From contig NZ_AMSS01000086.1 in NCBI RefSeq assembly GCF_000313935.1, positions 62,001 through 126,000 on the forward strand: a DNA stretch of 64,000 nt. Reading direction: 5' to 3'. The translations under genes and the position numbers were made by a program. The notes under the pieces were generated by a model. It was not told where the DNA came from, did not search any database, and saw only the letters and a program-made list of their open reading frames with translations. Source of the DNA: Acinetobacter sp. WC-141 (GTDB taxonomy: Bacteria > Pseudomonadota > Gammaproteobacteria > Pseudomonadales > Moraxellaceae). Below are positions 1-9,441 of this stretch, one piece after another (position 1 is the stretch's first letter; each line of letters begins with the position of its first letter).

Positions 1-357
1 TCCAATTTTATAACGGTCCCAAGGCAGGGGGCGCTCAATTGCTTCTGGAACTTCTCCACTTAGCGAACGCAAACGTAAATGTAACGCAGCTTGAGCAATT
101 AAATTGGCAGAAACCGGTGCGGTAATAAAAGCTAACAGTGTGATCAGTAGCTCGGCAAAACCGAAGCGGCCTTGGAAAGCAAAAAAGATCATAGAGGCGA
201 TCAAGAAGCTACCTAATCCTAACGTACTTGATTTTGTGGGTGCATGTAAGCGCATAAATAAGTCAGGTAGACGTACCATCCCAATTGAGCCGACTAACAT
301 AAAGAAAGCGCCAAAAACCAGAAAGACCGAAACAATAATTTCCATTACGAACTGCAT
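1..357 (-). CDS. phaG: Mrp/Pha-type cation/proton antiporter subunit G (partial)
   Basis: Last gene of the Pha (Mrp group 2) antiporter operon, cut by the left edge, so only about the first 119 residues are visible. The protein starts MQFVMEIIVSVFLVFGAFF and carries the PhaG/MnhG signature (IGMVRLPDLFMRLHAPTKSS), with three predicted membrane segments. Subunit G is a small membrane part of a hetero-oligomeric complex that exchanges cytoplasmic Na+ or K+ for external protons. The ATG is 12 bases after the phaF stop and is preceded by a GGAGAG ribosome site. The C-terminus cannot be judged. Confidence 0.9.
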   Translation of the reverse strand, partial: MQFVMEIIVSVFLVFGAFFMLVGSIGMVRLPDLFMRLHAPTKSSTLGLGSFLIASMIFFAFQGRFGFAELLITLLAFITAPVSANLIAQAALHLRLRSLSGEVPEAIERPLPWDRYKIG

Positions 358-369
358 TTTGATCTCTCC

Positions 370-645
370 TTAATCGATAACATGACCGGTTGTGAAGTAG
401 CGTGCTAAGGCTGCTGTAGATACAAAACCTAGCATAGCAACCAGTAGGGCACCTTCAAATAAAGAGGTCGTCATCCAATAAATGCCTAAAACAACAATGA
501 GGCAAGTTGCATTTAAGAAAAGCGTATCGAGTGCTAAAAGTCGATCTACAATTGATGGGCCAATGACCAATCTGAAAAGGCAAAGTAGCATAGAGATTGT
601 TATGGCAATCGAGCTAATACCTAGAGCATAGGGTAGGATCGTCAT
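370..645 (-). CDS. phaF: Mrp/Pha-type antiporter subunit F
   Basis: A 91-residue protein with three hydrophobic segments (about residues 4-24, 34-54 and 60-82). It contains the conserved GPSIVDRLLALDTLFLNAT stretch typical of MnhF/PhaF/MrpF, and the length is normal for the family. Its start overlaps the end of phaE by 4 bases, as expected for translational coupling inside the antiporter operon. It is a small membrane subunit of the complex and has no catalytic activity of its own that I can infer. Confidence 0.92.
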   Translation of the reverse strand: MTILPYALGISSIAITISMLLCLFRLVIGPSIVDRLLALDTLFLNATCLIVVLGIYWMTTSLFEGALLVAMLGFVSTAALARYFTTGHVID

Positions 646-1169
646 ACACTTGCCTCCGTTTTGCTTTTTACATCAAAAATTTCCATAAGTGGCATTTCGT
701 AACGTTGTTTGATGTCTTGAATATCAGATTCGGTATTATCCGTGCTCAACGCATGAACCAGAATATCTCCACGCTCCTGATCAATACCCGCAGAAACCGT
801 TCCGGGCGTTGTGGTAATGATCATTGCCAGTAAGCTATTAACCTGCTCATGTTCCGTTTCTAAGGGCACACGATACCATTTAGGATGTAAATTTTTGGTA
901 GGCCCTAAAACGAGTTTTGCCACCCGAAAGTTAGAAATGACAATATCCCAAAGAACGACAAAATATAATTTAACGGCCGGTTTCCAGTGAATATGTGGTG
1001 TACGGGTAATAAACGGTTTGACTAAACGAGGAATGATTAAACCTAAAAGCACCGCTGTCAGAAGGTCGCTAGCATCAAGACTATGTGACAACATCAGCCA
1101 AAATAAAATGATAAGAACGGAAACAAATGGATGTGGAAACCAGCGTTCAAGCAAATGAGATAACTGCAT
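642..1169 (-). CDS. phaE: Mrp/Pha-type antiporter subunit E
   Basis: A 175-residue MnhE/PhaE family protein. The N-terminal half has two to three membrane segments, including a HPFVSVLIILFWLMLSHSLD stretch. The C-terminal half is soluble and holds the family motif around TTTPGTVSAGIDQERGDILV, followed by a short hydrophilic tail. It lies between phaD (2-base gap) and phaF (4-base overlap). Subunit E is an accessory membrane subunit needed for assembly of the full antiporter in characterised Mrp systems; that role is family knowledge. Confidence 0.93.
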   Translation of the reverse strand: MQLSHLLERWFPHPFVSVLIILFWLMLSHSLDASDLLTAVLLGLIIPRLVKPFITRTPHIHWKPAVKLYFVVLWDIVISNFRVAKLVLGPTKNLHPKWYRVPLETEHEQVNSLLAMIITTTPGTVSAGIDQERGDILVHALSTDNTESDIQDIKQRYEMPLMEIFDVKSKTEASV

Positions 1170-1171
1170 TG

Positions 1172-2983
1172 TTATGGCTCCATAGGTTTCAATTGACTTT
1201 CATCAACAATGGTAGGGGTTTGTAGTTTGTCCTGTTGCTGAATTTGTCGAAGTTTATATTCCGAAATATGTTCACCATTGAAGGTATCTTTCGAAATAAT
1301 ATCTGGAACGAGGTAAGCATTATGATCTTCAACCTCACCACCATATTTAGTTTCTGGTAGATAAGAGGGATCAAATGGTTGTACGCTGATAGTTTCACCA
1401 TTTTTATCTACTTTAAGAATAGTGCGTTGGTAAAGTGCATGGTCTTGAATCTGCTGGGCAGTACTTAATGTGTAATGCTGAATAGGTGCAGCAAAGACGA
1501 CATAAGCGATTAAGCCAGCAAGTAACACATAAATCACTTGATCATTACGTGGTGGTACTCGTTCTGGTAATGCTCGATAAAGAATATAAGCCGGATGGAT
1601 TGGATCTTCTTCTGGTGGTGTTGCTCGCCAGAACAAGATAAAACCAACTCGTGTTAGAGCAATAATACTTAACAGGCTCACAACAAGCACAACCCCAATG
1701 ATCCAACCTTGGTAGCTGGCTTCGACTGTCGCTTGTAAAATAAATACCTTTCCAAGAAAACCACTAAAAGGTGGTAAACCCGCCAGCATCATGGCAATCA
1801 AGAAATAAGTCAGCATAGCGGCTTTTTCTTGTTTGATTCTTGGGGCAACTTTTAGATGATCTTTAAAATCTCCACGTTGTGAGGTGATCCATCCACAAAA
1901 TAGATAAAAAGCTGCTCCAATCAATGTACTGTGCACTAAATAATATAATGCGCCAGACCATGCTTGTGTATTCGACATGGCAATTGCTGTGAGCAATGTA
2001 CCAATTGAAGAAAGCACCATAAACCCGACGAAGCGACGTAACCGATCTGCCCCAATTGCTGCAATCACCCCGTAGAGTGAAGTAATCAAACCAATAGGAA
2101 GTAGCCAGCTTTTTAAAATTTCTTGACTAAGCGCATCGTCAAATACTGTTCCATTTACACGCAAAATCGAATAGATCCCGACCTTGGTCATAATGGTAAA
2201 AATTGCAGCTACAGGCGTGCTTGCAACAGCATAAGTTTTTGGTAGCCAAAAACCTACAGGAAGCATGGCTGCTTTAATGCCAAACACTACAAATAAAAGT
2301 AAGGCACCTGCTACGGCTAATTTGTGTTGATCTGCTTCGAGTGTGGGAATAAGGCGTGAAACATCTGCCATATTGAGGCTGCCCACACTGCCATAAATCA
2401 TACCAAGACCAATTAAGAATAGGGCAGAGGCTAAAAGATTGATAATGACATAGTGAACGCCAAGCTGAAAACGAGGTTTGCCTTGTCCATGTAAAAGCAA
2501 AACATACGAAGCCATTAACAAGATTTCAAAAAAGACGAAAAGGTTAAATAAATCGCCTGTTAAAAATGCTCCACAGATACCCATTAACAAGAAATGCACC
2601 ATGGCATGAAAATAGCGACCACGGGTGTCCCAATTATCGCTTGCATACCATAAAACTGGAACGACTAACGCATAGGTCAGTACCAGCATAAAAGCAGAAA
2701 GACGATCTAATACGAGCACAATACCAAATGGTGCTGACCATTCACTCAGCTGATAAGTGGTAATTTGGCCTGTGCTTGCAAAGCTTAAATATACAATTGC
2801 GGTAACTAATCCGGCAATTGCGGAAACAAGACTAATGCCTCGACGCCATGGTTGTCGCCAGTCATCGTTTAAAGCACCTGCCCCAGGGTTACCTAGCAGT
2901 AATAATATAAAAGCAGTAAATGCTGGGATGAGAATGCTAAAAATAGGCGCATGTTCTTGCCAGAAAGATAAAAAATCAAACAT
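1172..2983 (-). CDS. phaD: Mrp/Pha-type antiporter subunit D (NuoN/NuoL-like)
   Basis: A 603-residue polytopic protein of the proton-translocating NADH-quinone oxidoreductase/Mrp D family. The conserved membrane glutamate lies in FFEILLMASYVLLLHG (E153), and the lysine-bearing helix follows in GIKAAMLPVGFWLPKTYA. In the family these residues form the ion path. After about residue 500 there is an unusually long soluble C-terminal tail of about 100 residues, rich in Q, D and E, beyond the membrane core. The first base of the start codon overlaps the phaC stop by one base. The operon order A(B)-C-D-E-F-G is canonical. Confidence 0.94.
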   Translation of the reverse strand: MFDFLSFWQEHAPIFSILIPAFTAFILLLLGNPGAGALNDDWRQPWRRGISLVSAIAGLVTAIVYLSFASTGQITTYQLSEWSAPFGIVLVLDRLSAFMLVLTYALVVPVLWYASDNWDTRGRYFHAMVHFLLMGICGAFLTGDLFNLFVFFEILLMASYVLLLHGQGKPRFQLGVHYVIINLLASALFLIGLGMIYGSVGSLNMADVSRLIPTLEADQHKLAVAGALLLFVVFGIKAAMLPVGFWLPKTYAVASTPVAAIFTIMTKVGIYSILRVNGTVFDDALSQEILKSWLLPIGLITSLYGVIAAIGADRLRRFVGFMVLSSIGTLLTAIAMSNTQAWSGALYYLVHSTLIGAAFYLFCGWITSQRGDFKDHLKVAPRIKQEKAAMLTYFLIAMMLAGLPPFSGFLGKVFILQATVEASYQGWIIGVVLVVSLLSIIALTRVGFILFWRATPPEEDPIHPAYILYRALPERVPPRNDQVIYVLLAGLIAYVVFAAPIQHYTLSTAQQIQDHALYQRTILKVDKNGETISVQPFDPSYLPETKYGGEVEDHNAYLVPDIISKDTFNGEHISEYKLRQIQQQDKLQTPTIVDESQLKPMEP

Positions 2984-3351
2984 TACGGCTCATCCTCGCG
3001 TGGGTCGTATGTTGGAGAGATGTCTTCTTTAGCATCAACATGATCACTACCTGACTCATAACGGCTACGCAGCGCCAGTTGTACAATAAAAGCGGTGGTT
3101 GCAAAACCGATCACAATGGCTGTTAACACCAGCGCTTGAGGAAGTGGATCTGTTATTTTTGTTGTTTCAGTTAAAATTGCGGGTGAGCTGATTTGTAACC
3201 GGCCCATAGCAAATAAAAATAGGTTTACAGCATAGCCAATTACAGCCAATCCAAGTACGACAGGGAAAGTACGAGCACGTAAAATCAGATAAATACCTGT
3301 GGCAACAAGTAAACCAATCGCAGAAGCCAATAAGAATTCTAAACTGATCAT
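2983..3351 (-). CDS. phaC: Mrp/Pha-type antiporter subunit C (NuoK-like)
   Basis: A 122-residue, three-helix membrane protein homologous to NuoK/MnhC. The family core is visible in LRARTFPVVLGLAVIGYAVN, and DPLPQALVLTAIVIGFATTA forms the third helix. A charged C-terminal tail (about residues 95-122) follows. It overlaps phaAB by 4 bases and phaD by 1 base, so the three are probably translated in a coupled fashion. The symbol here means the antiporter subunit and is unrelated to PHA synthase. Confidence 0.94.
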   Translation of the reverse strand: MISLEFLLASAIGLLVATGIYLILRARTFPVVLGLAVIGYAVNLFLFAMGRLQISSPAILTETTKITDPLPQALVLTAIVIGFATTAFIVQLALRSRYESGSDHVDAKEDISPTYDPREDEP

Positions 3352-6200
3352 GATGATTCCTCCCGATGTGGTACTACAGGTCCAGACATACTTGAGTGGC
3401 GAGAGTCTCCTAATACGGAGATGAGCAACATTGTTGCGCCAACAACGGTGATATAAACCCCTAGGTCAAAACTCGCAGCAGAGGCCAAATGTAGTTTTCC
3501 TAGAATAGGTAATTCGACATACACGTGCGCGCTGGTGAGGAATGGACGTAACCAGAACCATGCTGCTATACCAGTAAGACCAGCAATTGTTAAGCCTGAA
3601 CCAATCCAGATTTCGTAAAGACGACCAGACTTTGCTTTGAGTAAGTATTCAGTTTGGTCTTGGCCTAGCGCAATATATTGGATAATTAACGCCATTGAGG
3701 TAATTAGACCTGCAATGAAACCACCGCCCGGATAGTTATGGCCTCGCATAAAGATATACACACTCACGACAAGCGCTAATGGCAATACCCAAGAGGCTGT
3801 AATACGAAACATGAGTGGAGATGGATTAAAACGGTAGGTGAGACCTTGGGTTATGGTGGTACCGTGTACACGCATACCGTCCATGAGACAAAGTGAACCA
3901 ATAGCAGCAATGCCTAGTACCGTAATTTCACCGAAGGTATCGAAGCCACGGAAGTCGACTAAAATGACATTTACAATGTTTGAGCCACCGCCAAGTGGTA
4001 AAGACTGTTGGGCAAAGAACCATGAAATCGAATTATGATCACGGGTTAAGATCAGCCACGCAATCCAGCCAATTCCTAAACCTCCAATAATAGCTAAAGC
4101 AGCATCTCTTAAACGTCTAGAACGAAGAGACTCATACGGCGTTAGCTGTGGAAGTAAAGATAAACTCATTAATAGAAGAACAGTGGTTACAACGTCTACC
4201 GTAATTTGAGTTAGTGCCAAATCTGGAGCTGACATGGTGACAAATACCATCGTTACAACCAGACCAATTGCACCACTAATAAGGACTGCTTTAATACGTT
4301 CATGGTGGAACCACAGCATCATCCAGCAACCTGAGAATAAAGTCAGCCAAAGAACGATGGCAATCCATGGTGCATGAGTGAGTTCACGTGTACCTGTACT
4401 AAGCCCTTGATTGAGTAACGGCATGGTGACCATGATGATGCTAAAAGCAATGATCAAGAACAAGTAACTTTGCAATGAGCCATTTTCAGTTTTTTGTTTA
4501 ATTTTTCGGCTTGAGAGCAACAGATGTTTTAAAAATAAATCAAATAAAATGCGGCCTTGTAATTTGCCGAGACGCGGGTCAAGGTCAATTTTACGAATCA
4601 TGCCATCTTTTGCTAAAGCAAAATAGAACAGTGTGCCGCCCACTAAAGCAATAATACTCATCACAAGAGGAGCGTTAAATCCGTGCCAAATTGCAAGATG
4701 GGTTCCTGCAAATTCTGGTTGCATCAAGCTTGCTCTCGTTACGCTATTTACGAGTGGCTCTACCAACAAAGAAGGTAAAACGCCGACTAAGATACATAGC
4801 ACAGCAAGAAGAAGGGCAGGTGCGCGCATGCCCATAGGCGGTTCATGCGCATTTTTATTTGGAACTTGTTTACCAATTGGACCATCAAAAAACACGCCGT
4901 GCACTAAGCGAATTGAATAACTTACTGCAAAAATACCAGCAAGCGTTGCAATGATGCTGGCAAAAATAACGGCTGAACCTGAAAGATTTGCCAATAGCTC
5001 GGTAAAGAACATCTCTTTAGAAATAAAGCCATTGGTGAGTGGTACACCTGCCATAGAGGCCGCGGTGATCATGGTTAATGTGGCAGTGAAAGGAAGTAAT
5101 TGCCAAATACCACTGAGTTTTCGAAGATCACGTGTACCAGTTTCATGGTCAATGATCCCTGCAATCATAAAGAGTGCAGCTTTAAATGTTGCATGGTTAA
5201 TAATATGAAAAATAGCAGCAGCAACTGCTAAAGGCGAACCGATACCAAGTAAACAAACAATGAGTCCTAAATGACTAATTGTTGAGTACGCAAGTAAACC
5301 TTTTAAATCTTCTTTAAAAATGGCAAAACATGCTGCCATACAAAGTGTAAATAGGCCGATAAATGTCACAATATTGTGATAGATCGCAGCGCCTACAAAA
5401 ATTGGCAGTAGGCGGGCAAGTAGAAAAATACCGGCTTTTACCATGGTCGCAGAGTGTAGGTAGGCAGACACTGGGGTTGGTGCTGCCATCGCGTTTGGTA
5501 ACCAAAAGTGAAATGGAAACTGAGCACTCTTCGTAAATGCACCAAGCAAAATAAGCAATAACATTGGAACAAATAGAGCATGGGCTTGAATGGCGTCTTT
5601 CATGCCCATGATGTCACTAATTTCATAGGTCCCGGTGATTTGTCCTAATAGAACAAATCCACCCAATAACGCCAAGCCACCCATCCCTGTAATGGTCAGT
5701 GCCATACGAGAGCCGCGTTGAGCAGCTTCATAATGACTCCAGTAACCCACTAACAAGAAAGATGAAATACTGGTGAGCTCCCAAAAGACTAATAAAATAA
5801 TAAGATTATTAGAGAGCGAAATACCCAGCATTGCTGCCATAAACAGCATGAGTAAAGAATAGAGTTTGCTTAAAGAATTTTTAGGGCCAAGATAGTAGTA
5901 GGCGTATATATAAATGAGTGTACCGATACCGGTAATAAGTAGAGAGAATAATAAACTAAGAGCATCGAGTCTGAAGCTTAGATTAATTCCTAATTGAGGT
6001 AACCAATCCCAGCTTTGTTGAATGCTTGCACCACCAAGCACAGTTTTAGCTTGAGTCAGTAATAAACCAAAACTGGTTAAACTGACTCCAATCGCCCCTA
6101 AAGCCGTTACTCCACGAGAGAACCGTTGAAGCAATGAAACAAGGGTGGTGCCTAATATTAACGGTAATAAGATAATTATCGGTAGCACACTCGTATCCAT
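3348..6200 (-). CDS. phaAB: Mrp/Pha-type antiporter fused subunit A/B
   Basis: A 950-residue fusion of MrpA (NuoL-like) and MrpB, the arrangement of group-2 Mrp systems such as Pha of rhizobia and pseudomonads. The N-terminal antiporter domain (about residues 60-430) has the essential glutamate in LLVFWELTSISS (E141) and lysines K224 and K255 in the following helices. The MnhB domain is at about 800-940 (VVSVYIFMRGHNYPGGGFIA). It is the first gene of the operon, with about 314 bases of non-coding DNA upstream. Whether Na+ or K+ is the main substrate cannot be read from sequence. Confidence 0.95.
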   Translation of the reverse strand: MDTSVLPIIILLPLILGTTLVSLLQRFSRGVTALGAIGVSLTSFGLLLTQAKTVLGGASIQQSWDWLPQLGINLSFRLDALSLLFSLLITGIGTLIYIYAYYYLGPKNSLSKLYSLLMLFMAAMLGISLSNNLIILLVFWELTSISSFLLVGYWSHYEAAQRGSRMALTITGMGGLALLGGFVLLGQITGTYEISDIMGMKDAIQAHALFVPMLLLILLGAFTKSAQFPFHFWLPNAMAAPTPVSAYLHSATMVKAGIFLLARLLPIFVGAAIYHNIVTFIGLFTLCMAACFAIFKEDLKGLLAYSTISHLGLIVCLLGIGSPLAVAAAIFHIINHATFKAALFMIAGIIDHETGTRDLRKLSGIWQLLPFTATLTMITAASMAGVPLTNGFISKEMFFTELLANLSGSAVIFASIIATLAGIFAVSYSIRLVHGVFFDGPIGKQVPNKNAHEPPMGMRAPALLLAVLCILVGVLPSLLVEPLVNSVTRASLMQPEFAGTHLAIWHGFNAPLVMSIIALVGGTLFYFALAKDGMIRKIDLDPRLGKLQGRILFDLFLKHLLLSSRKIKQKTENGSLQSYLFLIIAFSIIMVTMPLLNQGLSTGTRELTHAPWIAIVLWLTLFSGCWMMLWFHHERIKAVLISGAIGLVVTMVFVTMSAPDLALTQITVDVVTTVLLLMSLSLLPQLTPYESLRSRRLRDAALAIIGGLGIGWIAWLILTRDHNSISWFFAQQSLPLGGGSNIVNVILVDFRGFDTFGEITVLGIAAIGSLCLMDGMRVHGTTITQGLTYRFNPSPLMFRITASWVLPLALVVSVYIFMRGHNYPGGGFIAGLITSMALIIQYIALGQDQTEYLLKAKSGRLYEIWIGSGLTIAGLTGIAAWFWLRPFLTSAHVYVELPILGKLHLASAASFDLGVYITVVGATMLLISVLGDSRHSSMSGPVVPHREESS

Positions 6201-6514
6201 ATGTGATTTAGGCCGAAGCCTAAAAGTGAAATTTTAATTTCAGAATAGATAGGAATTCAAAGAGAGTTCCAAGGCTTGTATTCTGAAAGCCCAACCAAAT
6301 TAGAAAAATAAAGCGAGAAACAAGTTGTATTGCGCAACTTGAAGAATTAAAACGCAAAATGAAATTTATTGTACACTAAAAAAGCAGTAAAAATCTGATG
6401 TTATTACATGTAGTAACAACATCTAGTGATTTTAGAGCTTAAAAATCCTGTTTAAACTATATATTGTGCGACACCGAATTTCATTCTAAAAATAGAATAA
6501 ATGAGTCATAAAAA
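6201..6514. promoter_or_regulatory. pha operon upstream region with imperfect palindrome
   Basis: Non-coding DNA of 314 bases, AT-rich, between the pha operon start and the 3' end of the ATPase gene. It holds a 27-base imperfect palindrome at 6397-6423 (arms GATGTT-TTAC and GTAA-AACATC) and a 7-bp inverted repeat, CAAGTTG/CAACTTG, at 6321-6341. A possible -10 element TACAAT on the minus strand lies near 6370, but I see no good -35. The palindrome could be an operator for pha expression; that is inference. Confidence 0.35.
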
Positions 6515-7906
6515 TTAAATTGAAGGACTTTCTTCGGGTGTATCTCCTGCATGAATCATGCGTAGCAATTCATTCTTTTGTTGTTCATTTAAACCCTGAA
6601 TCTGTTGAAATAAAATATCAATCTGTGCTGGAGACGGGATAGGGTCTATTAAGCTCGGAGGCGGTGTTTCTATATGAGAAACCAAGGAATCGCTTTTTTG
6701 AAGTAATGTATAGATATGTTCAAGCTGTTGCTTGGTTGTATTTAAATCAAGATGGCTAATTTTACCATGCTCTAGTTTTAAACATTGATAGGCCGAGGCA
6801 TGTTCCAGTAACTCCTCACGACTTCCAGTTGCAATAATTTGTAAGCGTGGGAATGCTTGGTGAAGCCGATTTAAGATTTCTGTGCAATGTGTCGAGTCGA
6901 GTTGCGCATCAATCTGATCAATAAGTAAAATTCCTTCCCCTTCAAGGCACGGGTTTAAGCTTAACGGATTGAGTAAACAGATTCTGCGGGCAATATCGCC
7001 TACTAAAGCAATCCATGTTTTTGTGGTGTTGGAAAGCTGCTGAAACGGCAGGGTTTGACCATCATAGTCAACCATGAGTTGAAGCCGAGGCTGATATTGT
7101 AAATATAGGTCTTTGAGCTCTGGCAAAACAATATTTAATGCATTTTTAAGTGCGTAGAGATTCGGAGAGGTAAGCTGTTTAGGCTGCCCAGATAACTCTT
7201 TTTGAAGCTCATTTAATAGTTCTGTTTGATCTTGCTGATCTGATTGCTTAGATTTAATGCGTTGTACGAGATGTGCAGCTTGAGCATTTTCGATATCGCT
7301 AATTTCACGTAACCATTCAAAAAAACGAGTGAAGGTTGTAAATGGAACTGGGCTAATATCATAGGCTGAAATGGGTTGAGTAATGCCGGGTAAATTTTTA
7401 TTGAGCAGATTAATATCATTTACAAATCGCTCGGCTGGGTAATAAGCGACTAAGGGCAATCCTTGTAATGGATCTTTTTTGATAACCTGTTGGTAAAGTG
7501 CCATCGTCTGATCAAGTTGCTGAGTTTCGACTTGGCTGATCCCAATACCACTTGCATTTAGGGTTTTAAAAAGTTTCCAACTACAAAGAGAAGAATCCAT
7601 CTCTTGAGCAGAGGTGCTTTCTGGTAAAGAGCCAATTTCTGGGGGAACTTGAAGGGTGACTTCGATTTTCGATTGTAGCCGCGATTGGGTAATGTCCTGA
7701 TCAGGCATAACAATACCGGGGCTACGTAAATCTTTAAGACGAGCAGGGAACCAAGTTAAAGCATGATAAGTATGTTTCAATAACATACTTTTACCGGTTG
7801 CTTGCTCACCTAAAATTAGGGTAATAGGTTGTTTTTCATATTGAAACTGTATTTTTAGTTCTTGAAATAGAGCAATATGTTTAAATTGGATAGATTCAAG
7901 TTTCAT
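6515..7906 (-). CDS. SMC/ABC-like AAA ATPase with degenerate catalytic motifs
   Basis: A 463-residue ATP-binding protein of the general COG3950/AAA_21-like type. Walker A is intact (GEQATGKS, residues 33-40). The Walker B equivalent is ILLIDQID, with glutamine Q331 where the catalytic glutamate normally sits. The ABC signature position reads LSNTTKTW instead of an LSGG-like motif, and the switch-histidine region reads IIATGSREE, with no histidine. It may therefore bind but hydrolyse ATP poorly; this is inference. The chosen ATG (7906) has AGGTGAG just upstream and lies 23 bases after the helicase stop. A TTG at 7933 is the alternative. The partner is probably the helicase upstream in the same operon. 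Function unknown. Confidence 0.75.
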   Translation of the reverse strand: MKLESIQFKHIALFQELKIQFQYEKQPITLILGEQATGKSMLLKHTYHALTWFPARLKDLRSPGIVMPDQDITQSRLQSKIEVTLQVPPEIGSLPESTSAQEMDSSLCSWKLFKTLNASGIGISQVETQQLDQTMALYQQVIKKDPLQGLPLVAYYPAERFVNDINLLNKNLPGITQPISAYDISPVPFTTFTRFFEWLREISDIENAQAAHLVQRIKSKQSDQQDQTELLNELQKELSGQPKQLTSPNLYALKNALNIVLPELKDLYLQYQPRLQLMVDYDGQTLPFQQLSNTTKTWIALVGDIARRICLLNPLSLNPCLEGEGILLIDQIDAQLDSTHCTEILNRLHQAFPRLQIIATGSREELLEHASAYQCLKLEHGKISHLDLNTTKQQLEHIYTLLQKSDSLVSHIETPPPSLIDPIPSPAQIDILFQQIQGLNEQQKNELLRMIHAGDTPEESPSI

Positions 7907-7929
7907 AGGCTCACCTAAGTATGAGCGCT

Positions 7930-9432
7930 TCAACCAACCGATTGACGAAGACTTAAAGGCGCCCTGAGTTTTAATTGTTGTATCAGATCATAAAGATGAT
8001 GGATATTTAGACTTACTTTAGCACGAGTACAGGCAACGTAAAGTAATCTTAATTCTTCATCCGTAATCTTGTGTTCTAAGCCATTAATTTTAAATTGATA
8101 GTCATCTTCAATATGAACGCGGTTCCATTCTAGCCCTTTCGCTTTGTGGGCTGTCGAGATGACGTAATCAGCTTGCTCAAGTGGTGTAATCTTTGCAAGT
8201 GCTTTTTTTAATGGTTCAGTTCCGTGATCATCAACCAGTTTAACTAAAGGTTTGATGTCGCTTCCTTCACTGGTTTCACAGTATTCATGAACATCATGCC
8301 ATGAATTGAACCATGCTAGCTCAGGAACGTCCGTGACCCTTTTGCCTTGTTTTAAGAAACTTGCAGCATCTACAAAACGGTTTAGTTTTTGATGGTCAGC
8401 TTGCAAACTCACTTTATCGCCATGCACCAAACCTGCTAATAAAAGTTCCATTGCACGAGCATTGGTGCGGCATAAAATCGCATCACGCATTTTAGTATGC
8501 GGTTTATTTACGACGCTCGATTTCTGGTTTGGATTACCCAGCAAGGGAACAGTTTCATTTAAACCGCCAAGCAGTGCATTGGCCACATCGGCAATAGCCT
8601 CACCAAAACGAAAAGAAGTGGTTAACCGAGATTCCGGCAAGGGCAATTGTTGCATGGCATTAATTGCACCACGCCAAGCGTAGATTTGTTGATGTGCATC
8701 ACCTACATAAATAACTTGAGTATTTTTTTGGCGAAGCAAAATGCCCAGCATTAGAGGGTCAGCATCTTGTGCCTCATCAAATAAGACATAATCGGCCGGA
8801 ATATTAGGCTCAGACAATGCCCAAAGCTTGAGATAAATATCGTGACCAATACCAGCTTGATGGTTTTGGTCAATCGACTCTAGCCAACGCCGTTCCACAG
8901 CAGGGTAAAGATGATTTTGTAATTCAATAATATCATCTGGATGCAACCAGTTGGGCGCCTGAATATGTCGAGGTGCTGGATATTGAGAACTCGTTGAACA
9001 GAAATAGCTTACTGCATTTGCGACAAGGCTCGCTAGGCGACTTGGCATTAAAACATATTTTTCGTAACGCCCACCCATCATACGTCGTAGCGTAATAGGT
9101 GCTAGTCGATATTCTTTCGCAATAAAACTTGGGCTTAGTCGGGGTAGGCGTAATTTGTCAGTTACACCGCGGGGCACGCTACGAAAGGCGAGCGAGTGAA
9201 AAGTACGACAGTCCACATTACGATGGAATTTGTTTTGTGCTTCACCCGCAATAGCTTTGTTAAATGCGAGATACATACCGCGCCGTTCAGGCATGGCATC
9301 GCTAATCATTTGTAAAGTGGTGGTTTTACCTGTGCCAGCATAGGCAATCACTTTAAATGACTGCCCAAGACGTGCGTTATCTATGGCAATGGCTTGTTCA
9401 TAGGTGGCTTTAGGTTTTTCAATATTCGACAC
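7930..9432 (-). CDS. UvrD/Rep-like SF1 DNA helicase (short, orphan)
   Basis: A 500-residue superfamily 1A helicase with all core motifs: Walker A AYAGTGKTTTL (residues 30-40), DEAQD (218-222), GDAHQQIYAWRGA (243-255), the motif V region STAHKAKGLEWNRV, and motif VI LLYVACTRAK. It is shorter than UvrD/Rep (about 670-720 residues) because the 1B/2B insertions are reduced, and it resembles FBH1/UvrD-like stand-alone helicases. I cannot assign it to a named gene. It precedes the degenerate ATPase on the same strand and follows hisIE by 9 bases, so it may be cotranscribed with both. Possible roles are DNA repair, fork processing or defence. Confidence 0.85.
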   Translation of the reverse strand: MSNIEKPKATYEQAIAIDNARLGQSFKVIAYAGTGKTTTLQMISDAMPERRGMYLAFNKAIAGEAQNKFHRNVDCRTFHSLAFRSVPRGVTDKLRLPRLSPSFIAKEYRLAPITLRRMMGGRYEKYVLMPSRLASLVANAVSYFCSTSSQYPAPRHIQAPNWLHPDDIIELQNHLYPAVERRWLESIDQNHQAGIGHDIYLKLWALSEPNIPADYVLFDEAQDADPLMLGILLRQKNTQVIYVGDAHQQIYAWRGAINAMQQLPLPESRLTTSFRFGEAIADVANALLGGLNETVPLLGNPNQKSSVVNKPHTKMRDAILCRTNARAMELLLAGLVHGDKVSLQADHQKLNRFVDAASFLKQGKRVTDVPELAWFNSWHDVHEYCETSEGSDIKPLVKLVDDHGTEPLKKALAKITPLEQADYVISTAHKAKGLEWNRVHIEDDYQFKINGLEHKITDEELRLLYVACTRAKVSLNIHHLYDLIQQLKLRAPLSLRQSVG

Positions 9433-9441
9433 TGAGTGATT

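Noticed and set aside
104..373. Plus-strand ORF opposite phaG
   Set aside because: It is the shadow of phaG on the other strand; the minus-strand product has a clear family match.
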